Shown here piece by piece: positions 6,132 to 12,219 of a DNA stretch of 13,441 bases. The notes below the pieces were generated by a model. It was not told the origin of the DNA and did not search any database. It worked only from the letters and a program-made list of their open reading frames with translations. This DNA comes from an uncultured archaeon (GTDB lineage: Archaea > Thermoproteota > CALKCG01 > B24). Location: contig CALKCG010000015.1 of NCBI GenBank assembly GCA_938082915.1, positions 1 through 13,441 of the forward strand, read 5' to 3'. Each line of letters opens with the position of its first letter. The stretch's first letter is position 1. A program made the position numbers and the translations under genes.

Positions 6132-7216
6132 TAATATTCCCCCTCCCATTTAAAGTCTACGAGTTTTAGAAGACGTAATCCCTCCAGTATGCCCTCACAA
6201 TAAGCGATTGCTATGAGACTACTAACTAAATCGCCTTTACGTCTAAACGCTATAGAATCGTTGTAATAGTTTCTAGCCCATTCCAATGCCAGGTTAAGCT
6301 TTTCAATAGGCATTTCCCTAACTTCTTCTAAAGTCTTCATCTCCCTAAAAACGTTTTTAACACCGAGTATGTACTTATCCAGTATATCGACTTCTATAAA
6401 ACCTCTAAAACGTGGAATATTCCCAACAAGACTTCTCCTAACGCTGGCCAGCTTTACGAGAGCTTCAGCCTCAAGAAAATGAAGAGCTCCTGGGACAATT
6501 ATACAGTGGGGTGGTTCACCGAAATCCTCATATATCAGTTCATCCATCCTTCCGCCTTTAACCTTAGCGTTGTCATAGCCCAGTCTAGCCAATCCAACTA
6601 CAAGCCTATCTTCCGTAAAAATCCCCATTTGCTTCACATCTTCAACTTCTCTAAGCAACCTTAATCCCTCGTTAATAGTCATAGCTTTATTCTCATGAGC
6701 CCTGTAGTCTAATAGAAGAAGAGTATGTAATCCACGTGTAAGATTGTAGAACGTTGTCTCATAAGGCTTAGTTGAAACCATACCTCCATCTGGAAAACAT
6801 ACAGTCGCAGTCTCGCCAAACTTATAGATCTGTAGCCCACAGGCTCCGGCAGCACTTGTGACGATAGAGGATGAACCTATAACTCTGGTTTTTATTCCAC
6901 GTTTTTCAGCTTCAAGTCTTAAAGCTATGTGTGTTGTAGCGGTAAATGGGTCGCCTGGAGTTAACAAAACGATTTTAGACTCGGTAGCCCTGTCTAAGAC
7001 AACTTTCCCCTCCAAGTTTTCAAGGTCTTCCCTAGAAACTTTTTTAAAGGATCTGCCTGAAACCTCTTCAAGTCTTCTTAAGATATGTTCAGGCGTATAA
7101 TTGGTATATGTTTCAACGTATACTTCGTCGGCATTTCTAACTGCTTCAAGACCTTTCAAAGTTAATCCATCTTCTCCTAAACCAAAACCTACGAATATCA
7201 GTTCACCAATCTTCAT
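6131..7216 (-). CDS. dphB: DphB diphthine synthase fused to a C-terminal DUF357 domain
   Basis: SAM-dependent methyltransferase that trimethylates the amino group of the diphthamide precursor on EF-2. Residues 1-258 form the tetrapyrrole-methylase-type fold: IFVGFGLGEDGLTLKGLEA (7-25), LLTPGDPFTATTH (84-96, SAM loop), SSSIVTSAAGACGLQIYKFGET (115-136) and a VPGALHFLEAEAL end. Archaeal DphB normally stops near 250-265. Here about 100 residues follow, and 275-355 (with LNLALEWARNYYNDSIAF, then RRKGDLVSSLIAIAYCEGIL) match the helical DUF357 family, usually a separate protein of unknown role. The reading frame is continuous and both parts look intact, so this is a fusion and not a frameshift. It is the first gene of the operon with ribL, ribK and endonuclease V. 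No Shine-Dalgarno site is seen; AT-rich ATTAAAGG (7240-7247) may be the TATA box. Confidence 0.92.
   Translation of the reverse strand: MKIGELIFVGFGLGEDGLTLKGLEAVRNADEVYVETYTNYTPEHILRRLEEVSGRSFKKVSREDLENLEGKVVLDRATESKIVLLTPGDPFTATTHIALRLEAEKRGIKTRVIGSSSIVTSAAGACGLQIYKFGETATVCFPDGGMVSTKPYETTFYNLTRGLHTLLLLDYRAHENKAMTINEGLRLLREVEDVKQMGIFTEDRLVVGLARLGYDNAKVKGGRMDELIYEDFGEPPHCIIVPGALHFLEAEALVKLASVRRSLVGNIPRFRGFIEVDILDKYILGVKNVFREMKTLEEVREMPIEKLNLALEWARNYYNDSIAFRRKGDLVSSLIAIAYCEGILEGLRLLKLVDFKWEGEY
6139..6147 (-). promoter_or_regulatory. Strong Shine-Dalgarno site for ribL
   Basis: On the minus strand GGGAGGGGG lies 7 nt before the ATG at 6131, within the last dphB codons. It decides the ribL start, because it would sit inside the coding region if the ATG at 6149 were used. 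Confidence 0.7.
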
Positions 7217-7239
7217 CTGGAAATATGTCTTCTATACTT

Positions 7240-7247
7240 CCTTTAAT
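7240..7247 (-). promoter_or_regulatory. Weak TATA-like element before the dphB operon
   Basis: Minus-strand ATTAAAGG is centred about 28 bp upstream of the dphB ATG, where a leaderless promoter would need it. It is a modest match, with the inverted repeat at 7264-7280 directly upstream. Confidence 0.25.
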
Positions 7248-7263
7248 TCCTGACTCTGTATTT

Positions 7264-7280
7264 TCGTAGAGTTTCTACGA
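7264..7280. promoter_or_regulatory. Perfect 7-bp inverted repeat, candidate operator
   Basis: TCGTAGA-GTT-TCTACGA is a perfect dyad in the 123-bp spacer between divergent dphB and the second oxidoreductase gene. It lies just upstream of both predicted TATA boxes, as expected of an activator or repressor site serving one or both genes. It is too far from any gene end to be a terminator. Confidence 0.4.
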
Positions 7281-7310
7281 TTTTTCGAAGTCCTCTTAAA
7301 ACCTTATCAC

Positions 7311-7316
7311 TTTAAA
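7311..7316 (+). promoter_or_regulatory. Candidate TATA box for the second oxidoreductase
   Basis: TTTAAA is centred 26-27 bp before the ATG at 7340, which is also the start that best fits the family N-terminus. A weaker AT stretch at 7294-7300 could instead serve the ATG at 7322. Confidence 0.4.
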
Positions 7317-7339
7317 CAACTATGATTGCTTTGATGCAT

Positions 7340-8362
7340 ATGAGAAAGGTTAAGGTTGGGGTCGTAGGTTTGGGTATAATGGGTAGAGTGCATACAAGAG
7401 CCTATAAGAGCCATCCGAACGCTGAAGTCGTAGCAGTCTGCGATATAGATGAAAATAAAGCCAAATCTTTCGCTAGAGAATTCTCAATCGCAAAAGTTTA
7501 CACAGATTTTAGAGAGATGGCTGAAGACCCTAAACTTGAAGCGGTTTCAGTGACAACACCGGATTTTCTGCATAAGGAGCCTGTTGTCGCCTTTGCGAAG
7601 GCTGGTAAAGACGTTTTATGCGAGAAGCCTTTAGCCACTTCAACATCTGATGCTGAGGAAATGGTTAAAACTGCAAGAAACGCGGGTATTAAACTCATGG
7701 TTGCATTCCACAATAGATGGAGTCCTCCATACGCTATTCTAAAGTCTAGAGCGGATTCGGGTGAATTGGGCTTCCCCCTATATGCATATATGCGTCTTTG
7801 CGATACCATATACGTTCCAACGAGAATGATAAACTGGTCTTCCAAAACGTCTGTCATATGGTTCTTAGGAAGCCATGTAGTAGACCTCGTAAGATGGATT
7901 TTTGAAAGGGAGGCAGAGAAAGTCTACTGTGTTAAGAGAGACTACGTTCTTAAGAGTATGAATGTAGAGACTGAAGACTTCTTCCACTATATAGTTGAAT
8001 TTCAAGATGGCGCTGTAGCTTTGTTTGAAAATAGTTGGGTTCTCCCGGAGACGCTTCCATCAGTAGTGGATTTTGCAAGTAAGTTCGTCTTCACCAAGGG
8101 CTGTGTCTACATAGATACTCATCAAAGTCAAGCTATGCGGGTATATACTTCCATGAAAGCTGAGAATCCAGACCTATTCGGTGGACCACTTGAAATACAT
8201 AGACACCTGACGGGCTTCAATGTGAGGACAGTATGGCATTTCGTCGAATGCCTTGTTGGAAATAGAACGCCGTTATCTACGGGTGAAGATGGATTAGCTG
8301 TAACGAGGATAATCGAAGCCGCTTTGAAGTCGGCCGCTGAAGGTAGACCTGTGAAGATTTAA
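7340..8362 (+). CDS. Gfo/Idh/MocA-family NAD(P)-dependent oxidoreductase (His-type active site)
   Basis: Second predicted sugar/inositol-type dehydrogenase, 340 aa from the ATG at 7340. The N-terminal Rossmann domain starts KVGVVGLGIMG (5-15); CEKPLA carries catalytic K96 (EKP 95-97). The C-terminal domain has FLGSHVVDLVRW, where H179 and D182 match the canonical G-x-H-x-x-D, unlike the Tyr-type paralogue at 1425-2525. Acidic D35 (VCDIDENK) at the end of the second strand suggests preference for NAD(H). In-frame ATGs at 7322 and 7334 would add six or two residues; spacing to a TATA-like TTTAAA and the family N-terminus favour 7340. Its last 4 bp overlap the convergent 91-aa gene. It is monocistronic as far as can be seen, and the substrate cannot be assigned. 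Confidence 0.9.
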   Translation: MRKVKVGVVGLGIMGRVHTRAYKSHPNAEVVAVCDIDENKAKSFAREFSIAKVYTDFREMAEDPKLEAVSVTTPDFLHKEPVVAFAKAGKDVLCEKPLATSTSDAEEMVKTARNAGIKLMVAFHNRWSPPYAILKSRADSGELGFPLYAYMRLCDTIYVPTRMINWSSKTSVIWFLGSHVVDLVRWIFEREAEKVYCVKRDYVLKSMNVETEDFFHYIVEFQDGAVALFENSWVLPETLPSVVDFASKFVFTKGCVYIDTHQSQAMRVYTSMKAENPDLFGGPLEIHRHLTGFNVRTVWHFVECLVGNRTPLSTGEDGLAVTRIIEAALKSAAEGRPVKI

Positions 8363-8634
8363 ACGTCGGAAACATTTGCATTTTTAACTCTATACAGTGT
8401 GAAGAAGCCTATAGTGCCACTCAACCTCACAGCCAATTCTCTCCTAAGTATTTTCACGTAGTCTGAACCGCAATTTATTACCATGATGAACTCTACTGCA
8501 TCTAAATCCGGCCGATTTGGGAAGAGTTTATCAATACTATGCTTTACAATCTGACCGTTTTCAATACTATTCAGTAAACTGGAAACCTTATCCCAATCTC
8601 TGATAGGTGTGCAGACTCTCAATAGATAGAGCAT
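8359..8634 (-). CDS. Conserved-looking hypothetical protein, 91 aa
   Basis: I do not recognise a family. The protein is small, soluble and mixed alpha/beta: a beta strand (MLYLLRVC), an amphipathic helix (DWDKVSSLLNSIE), a PNRPDLDAVEFIMVIN strand, a basic helix (YVKILRRELAVRL), then a final strand (TIGFFTLYRV). This beta-alpha-beta-alpha-beta order could suit a ferredoxin-like fold, which is inference only. It has no signal peptide, membrane helix or zinc site; two isolated cysteines occur. A good TATA box (8672-8679) lies about 41 bp upstream, giving a leader of about 15 nt with a weak AGGG site. Its stop overlaps the convergent oxidoreductase gene by 4 bp. Promoter and length support a real gene. 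Confidence 0.6.
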   Translation of the reverse strand: MLYLLRVCTPIRDWDKVSSLLNSIENGQIVKHSIDKLFPNRPDLDAVEFIMVINCGSDYVKILRRELAVRLSGTIGFFTLYRVKNANVSDV

Positions 8635-8671
8635 TTTTCCCTACTTTCATGTTCTAAAGTCTTAACAAGGG

Positions 8672-8679
8672 CTTTTATA
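8672..8679 (-). promoter_or_regulatory. TATA box for the 91-aa gene
   Basis: Minus-strand TATAAAAG is a near-ideal archaeal TATA box. It predicts transcription starting near 8649, about 15 nt before the ATG at 8634. Confidence 0.45.
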
Positions 8680-8737
8680 CTTTCCGTTGTGTCATCTGAT
8701 TTACTCTATGAAATTGTATGTAGGCATTCCTCTAAGC

Positions 8738-8904
8738 ATATATTTGAAATAGATTTTTAGGGTTCTCTTAGCGGTTGCTAAATAGTTAAGTGTAGAACGG
8801 ATAGTGATGAAATGTTAACTATCTGACAACGGTAGGTCTCATAGTAAGGCATATATCGAAGGACTTCATTTAAAGAGTTGGAATAACTCTCGATCCACTT
8901 TTTT
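8738..8904 (+). ncRNA. Candidate small structured RNA in the 271-bp spacer (8635-8905)
   Basis: The spacer has no convincing ORF but several signals in order on the plus strand: ATATATTT at 8738-8745 (TATA-like, start expected near 8768); a long imperfect stem pairing GTTG (8774-8777) and ATAGTTAA (8782-8789) with TTAACTAT (8815-8822) and CAAC (8827-8830); a hairpin AGAGTT/AACTCT (8874-8879/8885-8890); and a T6 tract at 8899-8904. GTGATGA (8804-8810), 12 nt, then CTGA (8823-8826) also matches the C box, guide and D' box layout of an archaeal C/D sRNA, but no clear C' or D box follows. The stem and C/D readings conflict, since the guide would lie in the stem. Confidence 0.22.
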
Positions 8905-8905
8905 A

Positions 8906-10708
8906 TCAACGTATCTTAGGTCTTTTAATGAAGAGACCTACGTACGAGTATATTAGGTGAATGATTAAAGAAACTATGAGCATATGCACTCCATAACCCA
9001 TGGTTATATCAAACGCTTTGAAAACACTGTTTTCTGCTACGTTGAAAATCGCCAGAACTATTAGGCAATTTATAAAAGCAGCAATCCAGCATAATCTAGG
9101 TTTTATGAAAACTATAGACAATTGGAAAACTAAACTTGTTAATGTAACGATTGTCACCCATGGGTTTAATCCAACGATCAAACCATATCTTTCTAAGAGA
9201 TCCCATATCGTGAGCTCAGTTCTTCCAACAATTATAATATGCGGGCTTAAAAATCCTAAGAATGTCAAAACCCATCCAATCCCAACTACAGCTCTACTTA
9301 GAATAGTTTTCTTAGAGATTCCTTTAATCCGTTGCCTATAGATTAAACTCAAGCAGGCAACTGTTACTATTAAAGTCGGCAGATATGGTGGATTTAGCCT
9401 TATTTCGTACACTGGGCTTGTAGATAGTTGCACTCCTTTAGATTCTAAAGCAACGTAGAAGAATACTTTGCAAGGTATTACAGGTTCTATTTCAGCAATC
9501 AATCTGCCGTTTACAAGCTTCATGGGTTTCCTAACCCAGAGGCTGCCTGGAATACTGCTCCTCCAAACAACAGTCAAACTATAGCCTTCAATGGGTTCGC
9601 TTTCGACTTCTACAGTCCATAGTTTAACTTTATAGTTCATTCTAGGGCTTGAAATTCTAATGCCATCCTTGAACACGCCGTTCAACCACAGAACCGCCGC
9701 AGTTATCCAACCTGGATATGCCTTTGAATGGCTCCAATTCGGAGCCAAATTCATAACTTTACCTTGATAAGGTATCGCTGTGAAAGTGTCGTTTATGGAG
9801 TGTAATGTGAAGAATTCATCATTTGTAGACACCAGCATGAGCACCGGCTTATCTATCCTAGATGCGTAGAAATACACATCGAAATAGCTAATCATGGAAT
9901 CTGCAAGTTTGGACTTTACGTCGAAGGTTTTCGGAACCATATAGTTCGCCAAACTACCGGACATTATTAAATCTCTATAGTTTCCAGATGCCACTACAGG
10001 TATGGCTGCTTTAACCCTTGGATCCACAGCCGTAACTATGTATGTCTCCACCCCTCCCATAGAGGCGCCAGCTACTGCGATACGTTCCTTATCTACACCT
10101 TCCATAGACGCTAGAAGTGTTACTGCTCTTATGGCGGACCATGCTGCATGATAGTAGTAGGCCCCCTCAGGCCCATCAGATATATTAACTATATTGCTGG
10201 CTTTACACGCGGGTTCTCTAGAAGATTCACCGCATCCTGGAGCGTCAATACCCATGACGATATAGCCTTTTGAAGCGATGTAAACGGCGAAGCTTAGAAG
10301 ATCCATGGAGGAACCATTAGTTCCATGAAGCATTACAATCGCCGGTAGAGGCTCGGTTTGATTCGCTGGTCGAACCATAAACCCGTTTATTCTGACGTCC
10401 TGAGCGCCGTAGTGCTCACTCGTATATTCTAACCACCGAATACTGACACTGTAATTATCTCCAACTCTATGCTCGTTTCCCTTGAATTCTACGTTTAAAG
10501 GTTCTTCGAAAGCTCTTGTTAAATTCCAGAAATCTATGCTCGAATCCGTTGGAGGGTTGGCAAACCTTCTAGGCGTTTGAATTGTAAGTCCAGTTATCAG
10601 CAAAACTAAGGCTATTGAAAATCCTACTGCGAGTAGCATCTTTAGGAAGTCAACTGTCTCTATCATTCTTACATGGCTTTGTTTGTTTAAATCGCATCTC
10701 TTCCTCAT
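8906..10708 (-). CDS. Membrane-anchored alpha/beta hydrolase with five C-terminal membrane helices
   Basis: 600-aa serine hydrolase of the acetyl-xylan-esterase / dipeptidyl-peptidase-like class. A positively charged N-terminus precedes a membrane helix (about 21-43). The catalytic domain (about 85-345) has the oxyanion motif MLHGTNG (126-132), nucleophile elbow GASMGG with S216, probable acid D297 (VSTNDEF) and H327 (NWSHSKAYPGW). A beta-rich region (350-437) resembles an Ig-like domain, followed by five predicted helices (about 442-458, 472-494, 513-535, 540-560, 573-595). Charges (RQRIKGISKK after the second helix, a basic C-terminus) place the hydrolase outside the cell and the C-terminus inside. 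Asn-x-Ser/Thr sequons fit an exported glycoprotein. Start is the ATG at 10708, with a GTTTAAC box 27 bp upstream; ATG 10666 is an alternative. Substrate unknown. Confidence 0.85.
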   Translation of the reverse strand: MRKRCDLNKQSHVRMIETVDFLKMLLAVGFSIALVLLITGLTIQTPRRFANPPTDSSIDFWNLTRAFEEPLNVEFKGNEHRVGDNYSVSIRWLEYTSEHYGAQDVRINGFMVRPANQTEPLPAIVMLHGTNGSSMDLLSFAVYIASKGYIVMGIDAPGCGESSREPACKASNIVNISDGPEGAYYYHAAWSAIRAVTLLASMEGVDKERIAVAGASMGGVETYIVTAVDPRVKAAIPVVASGNYRDLIMSGSLANYMVPKTFDVKSKLADSMISYFDVYFYASRIDKPVLMLVSTNDEFFTLHSINDTFTAIPYQGKVMNLAPNWSHSKAYPGWITAAVLWLNGVFKDGIRISSPRMNYKVKLWTVEVESEPIEGYSLTVVWRSSIPGSLWVRKPMKLVNGRLIAEIEPVIPCKVFFYVALESKGVQLSTSPVYEIRLNPPYLPTLIVTVACLSLIYRQRIKGISKKTILSRAVVGIGWVLTFLGFLSPHIIIVGRTELTIWDLLERYGLIVGLNPWVTIVTLTSLVFQLSIVFIKPRLCWIAAFINCLIVLAIFNVAENSVFKAFDITMGYGVHMLIVSLIIHLIYSYVGLFIKRPKIR

Positions 10709-10731
10709 GGAAGATGCCTCAGATACCCCAG

Positions 10732-10738
10732 GTTAAAC
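10732..10738 (-). promoter_or_regulatory. Candidate TATA box for the membrane hydrolase
   Basis: Minus-strand GTTTAAC is centred 27 bp before the ATG at 10708, consistent with a leaderless transcript. The ATG has no Shine-Dalgarno site. Confidence 0.35.
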
Positions 10739-10919
10739 TCATCCATTTAACTGATCGTTCTTAGGTGACTTTCGTCATCGGCATTTTAAAACTTACTTTT
10801 CGTAATAGTTAAAGATTATTCTCGCCTGTTGTAAGTTCGCTCGCCATTATTGTCAAAACCAAACAGTGCCTTTAACTTCAACATCTAATACGTTCCTGAG
10901 CAATCCTAGCATCTGATTC

Positions 10920-10938
10920 GCCTCTTATAGGAAGAGGC
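10920..10938. promoter_or_regulatory. Perfect 7-bp inverted repeat upstream of the MgtE-like gene
   Basis: GCCTCTT-ATAGG-AAGAGGC lies 65-83 bp before the transporter start and about 35 bp upstream of its TATA-like box. As DNA it would be an operator dyad; as RNA it could only matter if transcription began further upstream. A metal-responsive regulator is an attractive but unproven partner. Confidence 0.4.
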
Positions 10939-10972
10939 TTACGACAATTTTCCATAAAATGTATGAAAACCC

Positions 10973-10979
10973 TTAAAAA
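10973..10979 (+). promoter_or_regulatory. TATA-like box for the MgtE-like gene
   Basis: TTAAAAA is centred 27 bp before the GTG at 11003, supporting that codon as both transcription and translation start. A second AT box (CATAAAAT, about 10953-10960) lies upstream. Confidence 0.4.
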
Positions 10980-11002
10980 CCTGGTAAGTCTTAAGGTTAG
11001 GG

Positions 11003-12217
11003 GTGCATCTGCATGGGGAGTTAAAGCTTTGGACTGTATTGAAGAATTTAACGTCTCTTGTCAAAGAGGAAGGGCTAAAAAGATTTAAAGAATCACTCAT
11101 AGCTTACTCGACGGGCTTAGGTGGACTTGTAGCTGGATTGATAGTTTTCCTTCAATTGGAGTCCTTCCTAAGTGAGCCTTGGATCGTAATGTTATACCCC
11201 ATCATGATAACTCTTAGGGGAAATATATGTGGGATTTTCTCAGCTAGATTGTCTATAGGTTTAAACTTAGGTTCTATCAGACCATCTTTCAGAAGAAACA
11301 CCCCACTCTTCATGATACTTATTTCAGCTATAAGCTCCACTTCTTTTCTCTTGAGCTTTCTCTCAGGATTGATCGTTTTCATTACGCAAATGATCGTTGT
11401 AGGATTTAAATCCGAGCTCTTAGGTGTTATACTTTTAACCGCTTTAGGTGTTCAGACGATTTCGATATCTATCGCCATACCCATCACTTGTAGTCTGGGT
11501 TTTGCAAGTTTTAAACGTAACATGGATCCAGACGTCATCCTCTACCCGATAATGTCTACTGTTACAGACATCATAGAATCCCTCATCTACATTGTCGCCG
11601 TCATTATAGTGAAAAGTCCAACTGGGTTCATTGCTCTGCTCTCTATGTGCATACTATGCTTCTTAGTCGTTCTCTACTTCATAAAGAAATATGGGAGGGG
11701 GGAAGGATTCATAGCTTCCATAAAGCAGGCTTTAGCTTCTCTGCTCCTCTGCTTATCCATCGGTTGGCTTTCAGGTTTAGCTTTATCGAGCGTTAGATCC
11801 AAATTAGAAACATACCCCAGTATTATGATCGTCTATCCGGCAATCATAGATACGCTCGGTGACTTCGGTGCTTCCATAAGCTCCACTCTCACGACAAGAC
11901 TTTTAGAGGGATCTATCAATCCTGAGCTTCCTCTAAACCTCTTAGAACTTTACGAGACCATTCAAATATGGATTTCAACTCTAATATATTTCATAGTTTA
12001 CGCCTGTATAGCTTTTGCAAATGGCTTTCAAGGTGTCCATGCAATAATACTATGTTTCATAGTATCTTCCCCAATAGTCTTATTAGTTTGCAGAATATCT
12101 GCCATAGGAATATTCAAAAGAAATTTAGACCCAGATAACTTTGTAATACCGCTTGAAACAACATTTAATGATTTCCTAGGCACAGTCCTCCTAAGCTTTT
12201 TCCTAGGAATCATTTAA
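11003..12217 (+). CDS. MgtE-like divalent-cation (Mg2+) transporter, two-repeat membrane type
   Basis: 404-aa integral membrane protein made of two homologous MgtE-type membrane domains, without the cytoplasmic N and CBS domains of bacterial MgtE; this layout recalls eukaryotic SLC41A and archaeal relatives. Repeat 1 carries PWIVMLYPIMITLRGNICG (59-77), ARLSIGLNLGSI (81-92) and KRNMDPDVILYPIMSTVTD (171-189). Repeat 2 carries PSIMIVYPAIIDTLGDFGA (272-290), TTRLLEGSINP and KRNLDPDNFVIPLETTFND (372-390). The Asp residues of DPD and the following TD/ND match the conserved acidic pore and metal-site positions of MgtE. About ten membrane helices are likely. The stop is only 2 bp from the stop of the convergent PhoU-TrkA_C operon. 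The GTG start is backed by TATA spacing, and a short basic/acidic cytosolic N-terminus follows. Mg2+ is the likely substrate; other divalent ions cannot be excluded. Confidence 0.88.
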   Translation: MHLHGELKLWTVLKNLTSLVKEEGLKRFKESLIAYSTGLGGLVAGLIVFLQLESFLSEPWIVMLYPIMITLRGNICGIFSARLSIGLNLGSIRPSFRRNTPLFMILISAISSTSFLLSFLSGLIVFITQMIVVGFKSELLGVILLTALGVQTISISIAIPITCSLGFASFKRNMDPDVILYPIMSTVTDIIESLIYIVAVIIVKSPTGFIALLSMCILCFLVVLYFIKKYGRGEGFIASIKQALASLLLCLSIGWLSGLALSSVRSKLETYPSIMIVYPAIIDTLGDFGASISSTLTTRLLEGSINPELPLNLLELYETIQIWISTLIYFIVYACIAFANGFQGVHAIILCFIVSSPIVLLVCRISAIGIFKRNLDPDNFVIPLETTFNDFLGTVLLSFFLGII

Positions 12218-12219
12218 CA

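Larger units (their letters stand above)
10709..11002. other. Divergent intergenic region between hydrolase and Mg2+ transporter genes
   Basis: About 294 bp without a credible ORF on either strand. It holds the hydrolase promoter, a small hairpin at 10764-10779 (GATGAC-GAAA-GTCACC on the minus strand, one G-T pair), the inverted repeat at 10920-10938, and TATA-like TTAAAAA at 10973-10979 for the transporter. The rest is plain AT-rich sequence; no tRNA-like or repeat-array structure was seen. Confidence 0.6.

Noticed and set aside
6131..7216. The long DphB as a result of a lost stop codon or assembly error
   Set aside because: The C-terminal part reads as a proper domain with helix-forming sequence and ends with a stop that overlaps the ribL start in normal operon fashion, so a true fusion is the better reading.
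8874..8904. Hairpin plus T-tract as a terminator for the hydrolase gene
   Set aside because: The T6 run is on the plus strand while the hydrolase is transcribed on the minus strand, where it would read A6. It was kept only as part of the candidate plus-strand RNA.
10709..11002. tRNA, riboswitch or CRISPR-like structure in the divergent spacer
   Set aside because: No cloverleaf arms with a T-loop GTTCRA motif, no regularly spaced repeats and no known riboswitch core could be found by eye.
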